Origin: Trileptium ribeirensis
Taxonomy: Eukaryota; Nematoda; Enoplea; Enoplida; Thoracostomopsidae
Direction: 5' to 3'
Assembly (NCBI GenBank): GCA_030248225.1
Contig: JASANE010016261.1
Coordinates: 45,382-109,381, forward strand
Length of the DNA: 64,000 bases
Positions 23,932 through 32,918 of this stretch are shown piece after piece (positions within the stretch are counted from its first letter, which is position 1; every line of letters starts with the position of its first letter). Below the pieces are notes generated by a model. The model saw only the letters and a program-made list of their open reading frames with translations, did no database searches and was not told where the DNA came from. The translations under genes and the position numbers were made by a program.

Positions 23932-24420
23932 TTAGTTCACAGGATCTACTGCAGTCGTGTGAATCCCCTGTATTCCATTGGACTGAGGACAGTCTTCAAG
24001 GGCAACATGCTGTTCCAGATTTTCGTCATTGGTCTTAAACCTGAAGGCCCGCAACGACGTATTAGTAGGCGTTAGCAAGTTCTGAATCGCTATTTTTAAT
24101 CGAGAGACAACAGCTTTCCAAATTATTCGGCCGCTTACATAGCTGCAGCAAGCAAATATCCACATTTGCCACGGATCGACACCAAATCCTTGCAGGAATC
24201 CAAATAAACCTGTTCGAACTATATTGGCCGACACTTGTTCTGCTACATGGGCGGTCTTTTGCATATCCTGTGAGATGCCAAAACTTGCTAAAATTTTCTG
24301 CTGTTCGCTATATGTAGCATAAATATCGTTTAACGACACTCGGTCGCGGAGTTCGTCGATATGATACATGACAATCGGGTGAAACATAATTTCCGGCAGT
24401 CGAGGGAAGTCAAGCAAGTC
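23932..24420 (-). CDS. C-terminal part of the envelope-like protein with transmembrane anchor
   Basis: About 162 codons in the same frame as the preceding ORF, from which it is split by one TAG (24423-24421). It has an alpha-helical stretch, then a strongly hydrophobic, aromatic segment (GLFGFLQGFGVDPWQMWIF, then ACCSYVSG), then a basic, Asn/Gln-rich tail ending in a TAA. This is the layout of the membrane-proximal stem, transmembrane anchor and cytoplasmic tail of a viral glycoprotein, and completes the ectodomain encoded upstream. As an isolated ORF it lacks a plausible ATG, so I read it as the severed end of the same protein. Confidence 0.7.
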   Translation of the reverse strand, partial: DLLDFPRLPEIMFHPIVMYHIDELRDRVSLNDIYATYSEQQKILASFGISQDMQKTAHVAEQVSANIVRTGLFGFLQGFGVDPWQMWIFACCSYVSGRIIWKAVVSRLKIAIQNLLTPTNTSLRAFRFKTNDENLEQHVALEDCPQSNGIQGIHTTAVDPVN

Positions 24421-26925
24421 CTAACGCAGCGGTACTAGGTGGAAATCGTGCAGCCGTTGGAGCGCACCGTTGGTATTGTAGAGGTAACCGGTCGATTTAA
24501 GTGTGAGCGGTCGTCTTGCAACCATAAAGCAGTCAACCTCCACACTAGTTTTTTTGACAATATTCGTTTCCGGATCTAAATACATACTGTGACCGGTGTT
24601 CGTTAATGTAATCCTTAATGGAATATCTTTGGTACACGTTGAATTCATCGCTTCAACAACAAATTCACTGTCATCGAGTTCTTGACAAGGCCATGTTTCC
24701 ATAATATTACCTCCTGACGTCGCTACCAAATTCTTATGGCGCAGTATTGCTCTCATTGCCAGTGTGGGATTATTTAACACAAATGTTTCCAACATATCGA
24801 ACACCGTACGCATGCGTTGGCAGGTGGCTTCCACCGCATGGGTGTACGAGAACCGTAGGGCTTGCTGAACGTGCACTTCTAGCGCTTGTAAAGTAGCTGC
24901 CAATAATTCAGATGTAACCACGCCTACGTCGGATGCACGCTTTCGCCTAGGTAAGTTGGTTGCAAGAGCGCGGTATTGCTCAATGTTTACTGGCTTAAAT
25001 TTTGACTTTGCTGGTGCTTCAAATAATTTTATAACAGCAATTCCTTGGTCAGACAACATCAACTGCTGTTGGTTGCAATCAATTGTGGTTTTATCGCTAT
25101 AAAACGTTAAAACTATCATACCATCCTTCGAGAGCCATTGCTTCCCTCGCATTGTTCCATCCATTCTTTGCCAGCGTACGTAATCACATTTTTCTGTCTT
25201 GTTCTGAGTCCAGACAATCATTTTTCCCTGTTCAACTGCGCACTCTCCTGTTTGGTAGCTACAGTGAGATATGTCTCCAGCAGAAGATTCAGCGTGCAGC
25301 TCATTATGCCGTTTGTACACTTTTGCTGGAACCAAGAAGCAATTGGTAGCAGTGTACGTTTTCCACGCACAGCAGTGATAGCCGCCACCAGGATATTCCC
25401 AATCTAGCTTATTATTCGTTGCGAAGTGCCGACCGTGACTCATCAGTACACCAGCTGAGCACTGTTTGTAGTGAATCATTCGTTTACATTCCGCAGCATC
25501 AACGATTTCGTTAGTAGTCTTGGTCTTCTTTAAGTTTTCATCGTTGAAAAAGTAAGTTAACACCTGGACTTGGTTTGTTATTTTGGAGCAAAGCCAAGCA
25601 TCACTAACATACTGAACTATATTATGTTTATATAGCTGAAACGTTATGTCCAGTATTGGTTCTGTAGTTGTAGTGTTTGGTGCTTTACAGGCAACAAACT
25701 TAGGTAGTTTCCACGCCTGTTTTGGAACACTGCTGGAACATAACAATGGGTTCGGAAATTGTAAGGTAGCATTTGTTGATTTCAAGCAATACCCAGCCAC
25801 GAAGATGACAACGTTGGCCAGCAGCAAAGCATCTACCAAGCGTCCAGTTGTTTTTCTTTTCCGCTCCTTTTTTTGAGGACTTGCAGACTGGTCTCGGCTG
25901 CTTGATACACCGTATTTTCGCTCGCTTTCCATGTTTTGTTGTCCCGTTTGCTTAGTTTTGGGCAAAAGCAGCCGAACCAGTGCTTCACGTACCTTCTCCT
26001 TAGCAGCGGAATCACATTCTGATCGATCTTCAACCACCACCAAATCTGTCGTTTGCGCTACTTTAACGTTCGGCTTTTGCACTTCAGCCGCTCGTCTACG
26101 TTCTATGCGCTCAGTTTCCTCCATTTGAGCTTCTCGCTCCTCGCGGATTTGCTCGAACAAGCTTTCCTCCACAAACTGACGTTTTGTTAGCGGTCGTGGC
26201 GCCGGTTCGGTCCGATTTTGCTGACTTTCGGGTAAACTGGTATAGTCAGTTACAACATCTTCAAATAGCATTATGCGACTAACGAATTCCCCGATGCCGC
26301 GTGAATTTAAGTGGCCATCAAAAAGCTGCCGGCGATTAGCCAACATCGGACTTGAGTAGTTGGTAACGCGATACGAAAACGAATGGCCCAAGATAAACAT
26401 GGCATGGTCGGTGAGAAACGGCTTCTGAAATGTTAAATACATTTCAGGTCTAATGAATAGACCATCGTTTTCCAAGACATAATGGTTAACTCGTTGAGCA
26501 TGCCACTGCAACTTATCCCGGCAGAATGAATGCAACTCATCCGGCACGTCGGATCGCTGAGTGACATTGGACCAATAAAGGCGTTCCAAGTTGATCGCCT
26601 CCTCTTGGATCAAGCCAACAGTTCGATAGACAGCTCTTCGTATTGACTGAGTCAGCTGTTCCATCAATGGCAACGTGCTTCCCGCGCCACTTCTAGTTAA
26701 GTTATTTGATCCCGCATGTATAACTATTACAACGGGTCGACCACGAATTTTTTGATTTTGCAGGAAAACATTATCGAGTAGTTGATCAACATTTTCAATC
26801 AAAAGACAATGCTTCCACACAACCAGCACATCTGTAGTGTCGTGCATTCGTTGAAGCTGGTCGTCTCCCACAAACCAGAACTGCAAATTCTGTCTTAGCT
26901 TGACATGTCGACCATATTGCTCGTT
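24421..26925 (-). CDS. SGNH-hydrolase-like domain fused to a cysteine-rich, furin-site envelope-like glycoprotein
   Basis: The frame is open from the TAG ending gag; numbering here starts at base 26886 and gives 821 residues. Residues 1-210 resemble an SGNH/GDSL hydrolase: block I GDDQL (7-11, with Asp where the nucleophilic Ser is expected), block III HAGSNNL (57-63) and block V DGHLN (190-194). A charged region follows (236-345), then a transmembrane segment (~351-368), then a ~450-residue Cys-rich ectodomain with N-glycosylation sequons at 372, 404, 562 and 748 and a furin-like RRKR at 647-650. The post-cleavage part (WPCQE..., STCTKDIP..., MYLDPET) is reminiscent of class III-like glycoproteins of chuviruses and relatives, but I could not test this. 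By analogy it would mediate membrane attachment and fusion. It lies between gag and protease, in frame with both, which is abnormal for an env. Confidence 0.75.
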   Translation of the reverse strand, partial: NEQYGRHVKLRQNLQFWFVGDDQLQRMHDTTDVLVVWKHCLLIENVDQLLDNVFLQNQKIRGRPVVIVIHAGSNNLTRSGAGSTLPLMEQLTQSIRRAVYRTVGLIQEEAINLERLYWSNVTQRSDVPDELHSFCRDKLQWHAQRVNHYVLENDGLFIRPEMYLTFQKPFLTDHAMFILGHSFSYRVTNYSSPMLANRRQLFDGHLNSRGIGEFVSRIMLFEDVVTDYTSLPESQQNRTEPAPRPLTKRQFVEESLFEQIREEREAQMEETERIERRRAAEVQKPNVKVAQTTDLVVVEDRSECDSAAKEKVREALVRLLLPKTKQTGQQNMESERKYGVSSSRDQSASPQKKERKRKTTGRLVDALLLANVVIFVAGYCLKSTNATLQFPNPLLCSSSVPKQAWKLPKFVACKAPNTTTTEPILDITFQLYKHNIVQYVSDAWLCSKITNQVQVLTYFFNDENLKKTKTTNEIVDAAECKRMIHYKQCSAGVLMSHGRHFATNNKLDWEYPGGGYHCCAWKTYTATNCFLVPAKVYKRHNELHAESSAGDISHCSYQTGECAVEQGKMIVWTQNKTEKCDYVRWQRMDGTMRGKQWLSKDGMIVLTFYSDKTTIDCNQQQLMLSDQGIAVIKLFEAPAKSKFKPVNIEQYRALATNLPRRKRASDVGVVTSELLAATLQALEVHVQQALRFSYTHAVEATCQRMRTVFDMLETFVLNNPTLAMRAILRHKNLVATSGGNIMETWPCQELDDSEFVVEAMNSTCTKDIPLRITLTNTGHSMYLDPETNIVKKTSVEVDCFMVARRPLTLKSTGYLYNTNGALQRLHDFHLVPLR

Positions 26926-27723
26926 CTATCCACATCGTATTGGACCAACCGTTGGACGCCGCTCATCTTGTTCAGTACGTCTTGGTACTGCTCCGTTTCG
27001 AGAAGCCAATGACTGTCGTTGAGCAGAGGGACACCTTGGTGAATAGCTAATAGGTTTACAATTCACACCAGATGATATTTTGGCATATGGTTCAAGTAGG
27101 ACCTTTGCATCTTTCGACTGCGGCTTTGTAATTGCTTCCTCTGACGGTGGGTCTTGGTCCTTAGATTTTACCCTATCAGCAGAAATCGACTGTTCACTGT
27201 TGCTAATCCATTGCCATTCGGTCGGTAGCAAACATGTGTCCACTGTCCCTACGAATGCTGTCGTAGCCCAGTCGGATTGGGATTCTTTGCTGTCCGAAGC
27301 TTCAGCCAGGTTTACATTATTTTGTCGCACTGTATTCTGTCTGTTGTTCACACGGACCAGATCGATGCGCCGCCGATAACTTTTGTTGTTACCGTTCTGG
27401 GGTGCCGAGTGAAGGGCTCTGCAATCGGCTGTGCTGTGTCCGCTTCTTTGATGATACTCGCAATAGTCGGCTTGGTCCACGTTCCGTTGCAGTTGTCGAC
27501 AATTTATAGCAGTGTGTCCTGCTTTGTTGCATATTTGACAAATTGGGCGGTTATTCAACGTGAAAGTTTGTCTATTATACATGGGCCAATTTCTGGTACC
27601 AGTTCTGTTGCGATCCCGACTTCGTTGATCATTCGCTTCTGTATCCTGCCACCTTGTGTTCGATCCGTTAGTGGAACATCTTGGACCTGTGTTCGGCGGT
27701 GCTATGGAGTTAACTTCATGTGC
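26926..27723 (-). CDS. Gag C-terminal part: nucleocapsid with zinc knuckles
   Basis: Open between TAG at 27726-27724 and TAG at 26928-26926. The first knuckle is a canonical CCHC (CQICNKAGHTAINC). The second, CEYHQRSGHSTADC, has His in place of the second Cys. Zinc knuckles bind genomic RNA in the particle. The segment is basic and Arg/Asn/Gln-rich, as nucleocapsids are; the ATG at 27582 is internal. It is in the same frame as the capsid part before it and the SGNH-envelope ORF after it. Confidence 0.85.
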   Translation of the reverse strand, partial: AHEVNSIAPPNTGPRCSTNGSNTRWQDTEANDQRSRDRNRTGTRNWPMYNRQTFTLNNRPICQICNKAGHTAINCRQLQRNVDQADYCEYHQRSGHSTADCRALHSAPQNGNNKSYRRRIDLVRVNNRQNTVRQNNVNLAEASDSKESQSDWATTAFVGTVDTCLLPTEWQWISNSEQSISADRVKSKDQDPPSEEAITKPQSKDAKVLLEPYAKISSGVNCKPISYSPRCPSAQRQSLASRNGAVPRRTEQDERRPTVGPIRCG

Positions 27724-28374
27724 CTATTGCAATTGATCAATGCGATTCGACAGCTGATCAAACAACTGAAGCGCAGTATTGCCTAATCCAGGTGAAGAAG
27801 CAGATCCCTGCTGTCTAAGTTGATTTATATATGGCGCACCGCTATTGGCAGCACTGCTATAACCTTCCGTCCATGCTGAGTTTGTTTGCTGCACCACAGC
27901 ATTTGTAAGTGCTGAGATAACCGGCTGCGTTCCAAGTTTCGTTTCAATACGTTCGGCTGCTATAAGGGCGTCCGCCATAGTTTTCGGGCCCATTACCTTA
28001 ACTTCTTCTCTCAATTGCGGGCGAAGTCCGGCAATGAACTTGTTTCTCAAATTTGTTTGACGCTCCGATGCTACGGTCATGTAGCTAAGTGCAGATTGAG
28101 CCAACTCAGTGAGCGATCGTGCGTAGCATGCCACTGATTCGGTAGCTCCTTGAGTGCGAATATCATACTGGTCACTTAAGTACCGCCTTCGGTCTTCCGT
28201 CATTAATGCGGCTTCGAGATTTGAAACAAGGCTCGTGTAGTCGCACTTAATGGTATCGTTAAATCCATTGTAAACAAATTTAGCATTTCCGGTCAGATGG
28301 ACTGCGAGTAAACTGGGTTTATTCCGTTCAGGCCATGCGTTTGCTGTATACTTGACCTCGAATTCATTCTTGAG
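27724..28374 (-). CDS. Gag capsid-like region
   Basis: Open between TGA at 28377-28375 and TAG at 27726-27724. The sequence has the pattern of retrotransposon capsids: a W-x-E-x-x-K helix, L-x-G-x-A-like block, then LSDQYDIRTQGATESVACYA and NKFIAGLRPQLREEV, which matches the family's F-x-x-G-L-x-x-x-L/V helix. Capsid assembles the particle core. The ATG at 28203 is internal to the domain. The stop at 28377 lies at the beginning of the capsid, at a position where capsids of this family usually have a tryptophan, so a TGG-to-TGA change is likely (inference). Confidence 0.8.
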   Translation of the reverse strand, partial: LKNEFEVKYTANAWPERNKPSLLAVHLTGNAKFVYNGFNDTIKCDYTSLVSNLEAALMTEDRRRYLSDQYDIRTQGATESVACYARSLTELAQSALSYMTVASERQTNLRNKFIAGLRPQLREEVKVMGPKTMADALIAAERIETKLGTQPVISALTNAVVQQTNSAWTEGYSSAANSGAPYINQLRQQGSASSPGLGNTALQLFDQLSNRIDQLQ

Positions 28375-28905
28375 TCAACTGCGAAAGTCGTCACCTTTGT
28401 CGCCGCTGAATGGCGTAATGGGAATATTGGCGCCTCGAGAAGTCGACATGCTTTTTACTGCGTCACCTGACGTCAAATTGTTGCAAATGGTATTAAGCGT
28501 TTCCAACTGAGATTGTTCTTGTGTTACCGAGTTCTCGATTTTAACAATTAACTCAGTGTTTCGCTCAACTGCGCTATTTAACGCTTCAATTTTTCCAAAA
28601 ACTTTGTCTTGAGCGATTGGCGTTAATGCACTGCTACCGGGAGACTTCTGTTGGCTTATTAATGTATCTCGTATAGCGTCCAATTGATGAGCTATGGGTC
28701 TAATGTGCTTTCGCTGCGCAGTGTTAATGTTAGCAAGCAAACTTTGATGATCAGCTACTGCACACAATAATTTGTCGAAGCGTTCGTTCACTCTGTTTTC
28801 AAAAGTAACGAAACATGTATCAAGCTTGTCAAGCGTCCGTTGCAGGTGCTGCAAATCACGAGAATCGCGAGCCGTGATTAGCTTTGATACTGAGGTTCGG
28901 CACAC
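28375..28905 (-). CDS. Gag N-terminal coiled-coil region
   Basis: 176 codons between TGA at 28908-28906 and TGA at 28377. Heptad-like stretches (LQHLQRTLDKLDTCFVTFEN and KIEALNSAVERNTELIVKIE) suggest a coiled coil; the end (PITPFSGDKGDDF) is the usual lead-in to a capsid domain. No ATG lies near the start (the first codon after the stop is GTG, the only Met is near the end), so the initiator is lost, non-AUG or upstream of the TGA. Confidence 0.65.
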   Translation of the reverse strand: MCRTSVSKLITARDSRDLQHLQRTLDKLDTCFVTFENRVNERFDKLLCAVADHQSLLANINTAQRKHIRPIAHQLDAIRDTLISQQKSPGSSALTPIAQDKVFGKIEALNSAVERNTELIVKIENSVTQEQSQLETLNTICNNLTSGDAVKSMSTSRGANIPITPFSGDKGDDFRS

Positions 28906-29072
28906 TCAGGTTGATGATGCTGCTGTTGCTCTGCGATAAGGTATCCGTAGTGATAACTGTAATGTTACGACTTTTTGTTGTGTTGTGCACGTTCGTGCCG
29001 TTGCGGTGTAAAACCGGCTTATTGCGGGCTTAAGTACGTGCGATGATAACGAAATAAGCGTATTGTGAACAG

Positions 29073-29090
29073 ATCCCTCCGTTGCCACCA
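29073..29090 (-). promoter_or_regulatory. Primer-binding site
   Basis: On the minus strand TGGTGGCAACGGAGGGAT starts two bases after the LTR end ...GTTACA. A TGG start complementary to the CCA end of a tRNA is expected. I did not assign the tRNA. Confidence 0.7.
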
Positions 29091-29091
29091 A

Positions 29092-29707
29092 TGTAACGTG
29101 TTTGGTCAAGGGTTTAGTTGCTCAAATTAAAGTGCAACTGAACGTCGCGTCGCGTCTGAATGCAGCCGCTAACCGCGTTCACGTGCTATGTAGAAGATAT
29201 GCTGAGTTATAATTGAACGCAACGTTGCGTCTGTTCGCAGCCGCTAACGTGCGTTCAGTACAGATTTGAACGCAGAGGCGTCTATTATTAGTCGCACTCG
29301 CGTGCACTAGGAACTAAATGTAAAGTATTGCAACTAATCAAAATAAAAATGAGCTGACGAAGTCTACTCACAAGTTCTGTTTATTCTGCAACAACCAATT
29401 TCTAATAGAAGCAACCGCCGAATAATAAAACCGCAAGCTAGCACTGATCGACTTTGCAACTGAGCGTACGCTATATATAGCAGAACGAAGTTATGACATT
29501 TAAATTGACCTTTCAGATATAAAATATTATTTTATATTTTTAACATTAAAAATTATAAACTTTAAAAGTTGTTCGCAGATTTCTTAGCAAACAGCGACGC
29601 CACCGCAATACATAGTCACAACAAACAGAAGTTCTCGAAATCGATAAAATTTAAGACATTAGGTACATACAACTGCAACATCTATAAGATATGAACACAG
29701 GTTCACA
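29092..29707 (-). repeat. 5' LTR, 616 bp
   Basis: On the minus strand it begins TGTGAACCTGTG and ends ACGTTACA (TG...CA), directly before the primer-binding site. It contains a TATA box (CTATATATAG, 29471-29480), an initiator-like GATCAGTG about 30 bp downstream and an AATAAA (29380-29385), giving U3-R-U5 in the right order. U5 contains two to three imperfect repeats of a GAACGCAACGTTGCGTCT-like motif with GCAGCCGCTAAC. Only the first ~140 bp are matched at the other end of the element. Confidence 0.85.
29471..29480 (-). promoter_or_regulatory. LTR TATA box
   Basis: CTATATATAG in U3, followed on the minus strand by an initiator-like TCAGT near 29447 and by AATAAA near 29383. Confidence 0.6.
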
Positions 29708-29980
29708 TTAAAACAAATACCATAATAAGCGCAAAAACCAAATCTCCCCAACACCCATACCCCAAATTTCAATATTGACACAACTGGACATTTTAACGAT
29801 ATGTGCACGATATGTTTCCGCGATATACTGTCAGCGACAGTAATTGGATTTTGCGTGAACTAGAATCCTATATTAGTGTGTAACATGTTGACTCTGGTGT
29901 GATTTAAAAAGTGTGCACATTAGTATTTTCCTGAGGGTGGGCTCGTTTTCGTGGGACGTACATTATTTGTAAAGAAAAAT

Positions 29981-30740
29981 ATTCTGAATTGTCACAAACG
30001 ATATAGCTTTACTTTGACGAATCGCTCAAACTGTCATCAGAAATTTAAAGTTAGCGTTTCTGGTGCAATTATTTTTAGTACGAACGTTTTGTTTGCATAA
30101 TAATATTTTATCAAATAGATGAAATATGCGATATCTTGTCTGAAAATATCAGATACCCAATGAAAAAATTGTTCTGAATTGTCACAAACGATATAGCTTT
30201 ACTTTGACGAATCGCTCAAACTGTCATCAGAAATTTAAAGTTAGCGTTTCTGGTGCAATTATTTTTGTTACGAACGTTTTGTTTGCACAATAATATTTTA
30301 TCAAATAGATGAAATATGCGATATCTTGTCTGAAAATATCAGATACCTAATGAAAAAATTGTTCTGAATTGTCACAAACGATATAGCTTTACTTTGACGA
30401 ATCGCTCAAACTGTCATCAGAAATTTAAAGTTAGCGTTTCTGGTGCAATTATTTTTAGTACGAACGTTTTGTTTGCACAATAATATTTTATCAAATAGAT
30501 GAAATATGCGATATCTTGTCCGAAAATATCAGATACCCAATGAAAAAATTGTTCTGAATTGTCACAAACGATATAGCTTTACTTTGACGAATCGCTCAAA
30601 CTGTCATCAGAAATTTAAGGTTAGCGTTTCTGGTGCAATTATTTTTGGTACGAACGTTTTGCTTGCACAATAATATTTTATCAAATAGATGAAATATGCG
30701 ATATCTTGTCTGAAAATATCAGATACCCAATGAAAAAATT
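29981..30740 (+). repeat. Satellite block, four copies of a 190-bp unit
   Basis: Units begin near 29981, 30171, 30361 and 30551 at TTCTGAATTGTCACAAACG and each ends CAATGAAAAAATTG. They differ at only a few positions each (for example AGTACG, GTTACG or GGTACG after the T-run). A decayed fifth piece follows to about 30810. The start lies about 270 bp beyond the gypsy LTR. No ORF is conserved in the unit. Confidence 0.95.
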
Positions 30741-30810
30741 GAGTTAATTTAAAATTTAACGTGTCTGGCGCAATTTGTTATGGTAACAAACGTTACTTTG
30801 CACAATAATA

Positions 30811-31424
30811 TCAATTAATTTGTCTTATGCAATAATGTGGTAGTTTTTGTCATGGGAGGGGTGAAATTCGACGACCTCCTCTCCAGTCGCACCCTCTATT
30901 TGCCAAATTCATTATCACAAGTTTTGTCATATTTTTGTCAAATTTTCTCTATTTTTGCAAAAATTTTCCGCAAGCCTTCGGCGCGGGAGAGACCAAGCGA
31001 GATGGTAGTGGGTAGGGTGGTACAATAGGCATAAAGGGTGAGGGTCGGAGAGGGTCCAATGGCCCTCTGAACTATTGCTTCGGCATATATGATATATAGC
31101 ATTCACATTATCCACTACCGGCTGTAAATGCAACTATTGTAATGTTAATTTTTTCAGCTAGGTAGAGCTATGTGACGAGATTAAATGTTTTCGAAGATGT
31201 GCAATTTAGCCAGGCACTAAAATGGCATTAAAGAAAACCGACAAGCACATATACCCTTCCTAGTTATAAAATACTATTGTTGATAGTCATTTGAGTGCTA
31301 AAATTTAAACTGGGGTTCAACACCTAGCCGCCTGCCATATTTTTGTTGTAAATTTAAAGGTTAAAAGTTGAACTAGTAACATTGATTTTATGTATTCTGG
31401 GTTGTGTTTATACAAACATGCGTG
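30811..31424. other. Non-coding
   Basis: No supported gene; a GC-richer patch at 30850-31060 contains GGTGAGGGTCGGAGAGGG-like purine-rich sequence of unknown origin. Confidence 0.4.
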
Positions 31425-31950
31425 CATTTGTTATTCGATATAACCTCTTAATCAGATTAGACTAAACTTAAGTCAGTTTTTTTGGATTTTGAAAACAGGT
31501 GAATCTGATTTTACATACGTAAAGTTAATTAAGTTATTCGGTAACACAGGCAGTGACTAATGCTTTCCTTCAGCGAGTTTAGCATGGCTTTCTTAAGGGA
31601 AACTATGCAATTGCATAGTTATCTTTTATTCAAAAAAACACTCAGACTGGACTAAATTTATAGTCAGTTTTACACTTTTTAAAACAGATGTATCTGATTT
31701 TGCATAAGGTTGATTAAAAATGATTTCGTGATACAGCGAGTCAGTAATGCTTCCTTCAGCGAGATTAGCACACTTTTCTTCAGCGACATTAGCACGCTTT
31801 CCTTCAACGAGCGCTTGCAATTGCAGTAGTTATTTGTTATTCAGTACAAACTTTCAATCAGACTGGACTAATTTATAGTAAGTCTTTTTTCGTTAACTAA
31901 GTGATTTTATGACACAGCCAGTGATTAAAACTTTCCTTCACAAAGATTAG
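31425..31950 (+). repeat. Degenerate tandem repeat, ~205-bp unit
   Basis: TTATTCGATATAACCTCTTAA, then CAGATTAGACTAAA, GTCAGTTTTT, ATCTGATTTT, CAGTGACTAATGC and TTCCTTCAGCGAG recur in this order around 31430, 31625 and 31840. A shorter sub-repeat of the TTCAGCGA(G/C)(A/T)TTAGCA block is present three times near 31750-31800. Confidence 0.7.
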
Positions 31951-32345
31951 ACTACATTAGAACAAATTTGTTGTGGACAATACTCTACCCTCAACCAAGC
32001 ACCTGTATTGTACATACAAACCATTACATTTTGAAGGCCGATAGTATTGATGTGTAAGCTCGTTCAAGGCAGTTCAGTACACATTCTCAGTAAGCTAGTG
32101 CAGATTCCATTAAATAGTTTGGATTTGTAACTCGTTAAACTTGATAAATTTGAAAATTTGTATGGGTATATTCGGTACAAGGCTGGGTTCGTAGTGTTAA
32201 TATTAGTTGTGTATCTCGACAGGCGAATCATATTCTCATGTAGTCATGTAGTGCTGTATCCCTCATATGGATCATATTCTGCGCAGCAAAAAACCGCAGG
32301 CTAATGTCACGCTGTTCTGGTGCTAACGATCGTTTCCATCATTTA

Positions 32346-32918
32346 TGCATCACTTACGATAAGATGCGTACGGCAGAACCAAATTATGTCACGCGTTTAA
32401 CTCAACTAGCTCGGGTGAACTATAGCTTAGCTGGACTACTATGGTACATTTTATAGCTTAGCTAGTCTTAATGTGACTAGTGATCTTAGATAGGCTCTGC
32501 GTGACAAATGGAGCGTCCGGCTGAACCGTCAATTCAGAAATTTTATTTGGTATTGTGCTTAGTGTAATAGCATTTTGTTCTATAGTATTTACACATTAAT
32601 TCTAAGTTATATATTTGTTTTAATATATACAATTAACGTTTTAAACTGTATGTTTCCTTTGGAGCTGTATTTGGAGACGTATAATAAAACGTAATGTTCG
32701 CGGACTAAATAGTCTCTGGCTTAAATTATAGGGCTCAGCTGAACGCCTCGTGACAAAAGCACAGTCCGGCTCGACACTCGATGACAAATGCATATCCTAG
32801 CTAGGCTATTTAAAATTTTCATAGTCGAGCTGGACTGTAAAGGTGACATAGTAGCTATCCCATTTGAACGCGTGACATAATTAGGACCATGCGCACGCAT
32901 CTTATTGTAAATGATGCA
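32346..32918. mobile_element. MITE family A, copy 1
   Basis: Terminal inverted repeats of about 45 bp (TGCATCACTTACGATAAGAT; reverse complement of the right end TGCATCATTTACAATAAGAT) flank a 573-bp element with AATTATGTCACGCG near each end. TTA abuts both sides (32343-32345, 32919-32921), a likely target duplication. Similar full-length copies lie at 41274-41850 and 54123-54689. No transposase; non-autonomous. Confidence 0.85.

Larger units (their letters stand above)
18430..29707 (-). mobile_element. Ty3/gypsy LTR retrotransposon with Gag-SGNH-Env-Pol order and a 3' accessory ORF
   Basis: Order on the minus strand: 5' LTR (29092-29707), primer-binding site, gag (28905-26926), SGNH-like plus envelope-like block (26925-23932), aspartic protease (23886-23218), RT/RNase H/integrase (23097-20091), accessory ORF (19886-18585), polypurine tract and partial 3' LTR. 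The order protease-RT-RNase H-integrase, the integrase with HHCC and DDE residues and the RT sequence type place it in Ty3/gypsy (Metaviridae-like). It is about 11.3 kb, long for the group. The 821-, 894- and 433-codon open frames show it is fairly young, yet it carries several in-frame stops, one frameshift in RT and a defective 3' LTR, so this copy is presumably immobile on its own. Confidence 0.9.

Noticed and set aside
28906..29109. Open frame of 67 codons upstream of gag
   Set aside because: It overlaps the end of the LTR and the primer-binding site and has no ATG, so it is not a gene.
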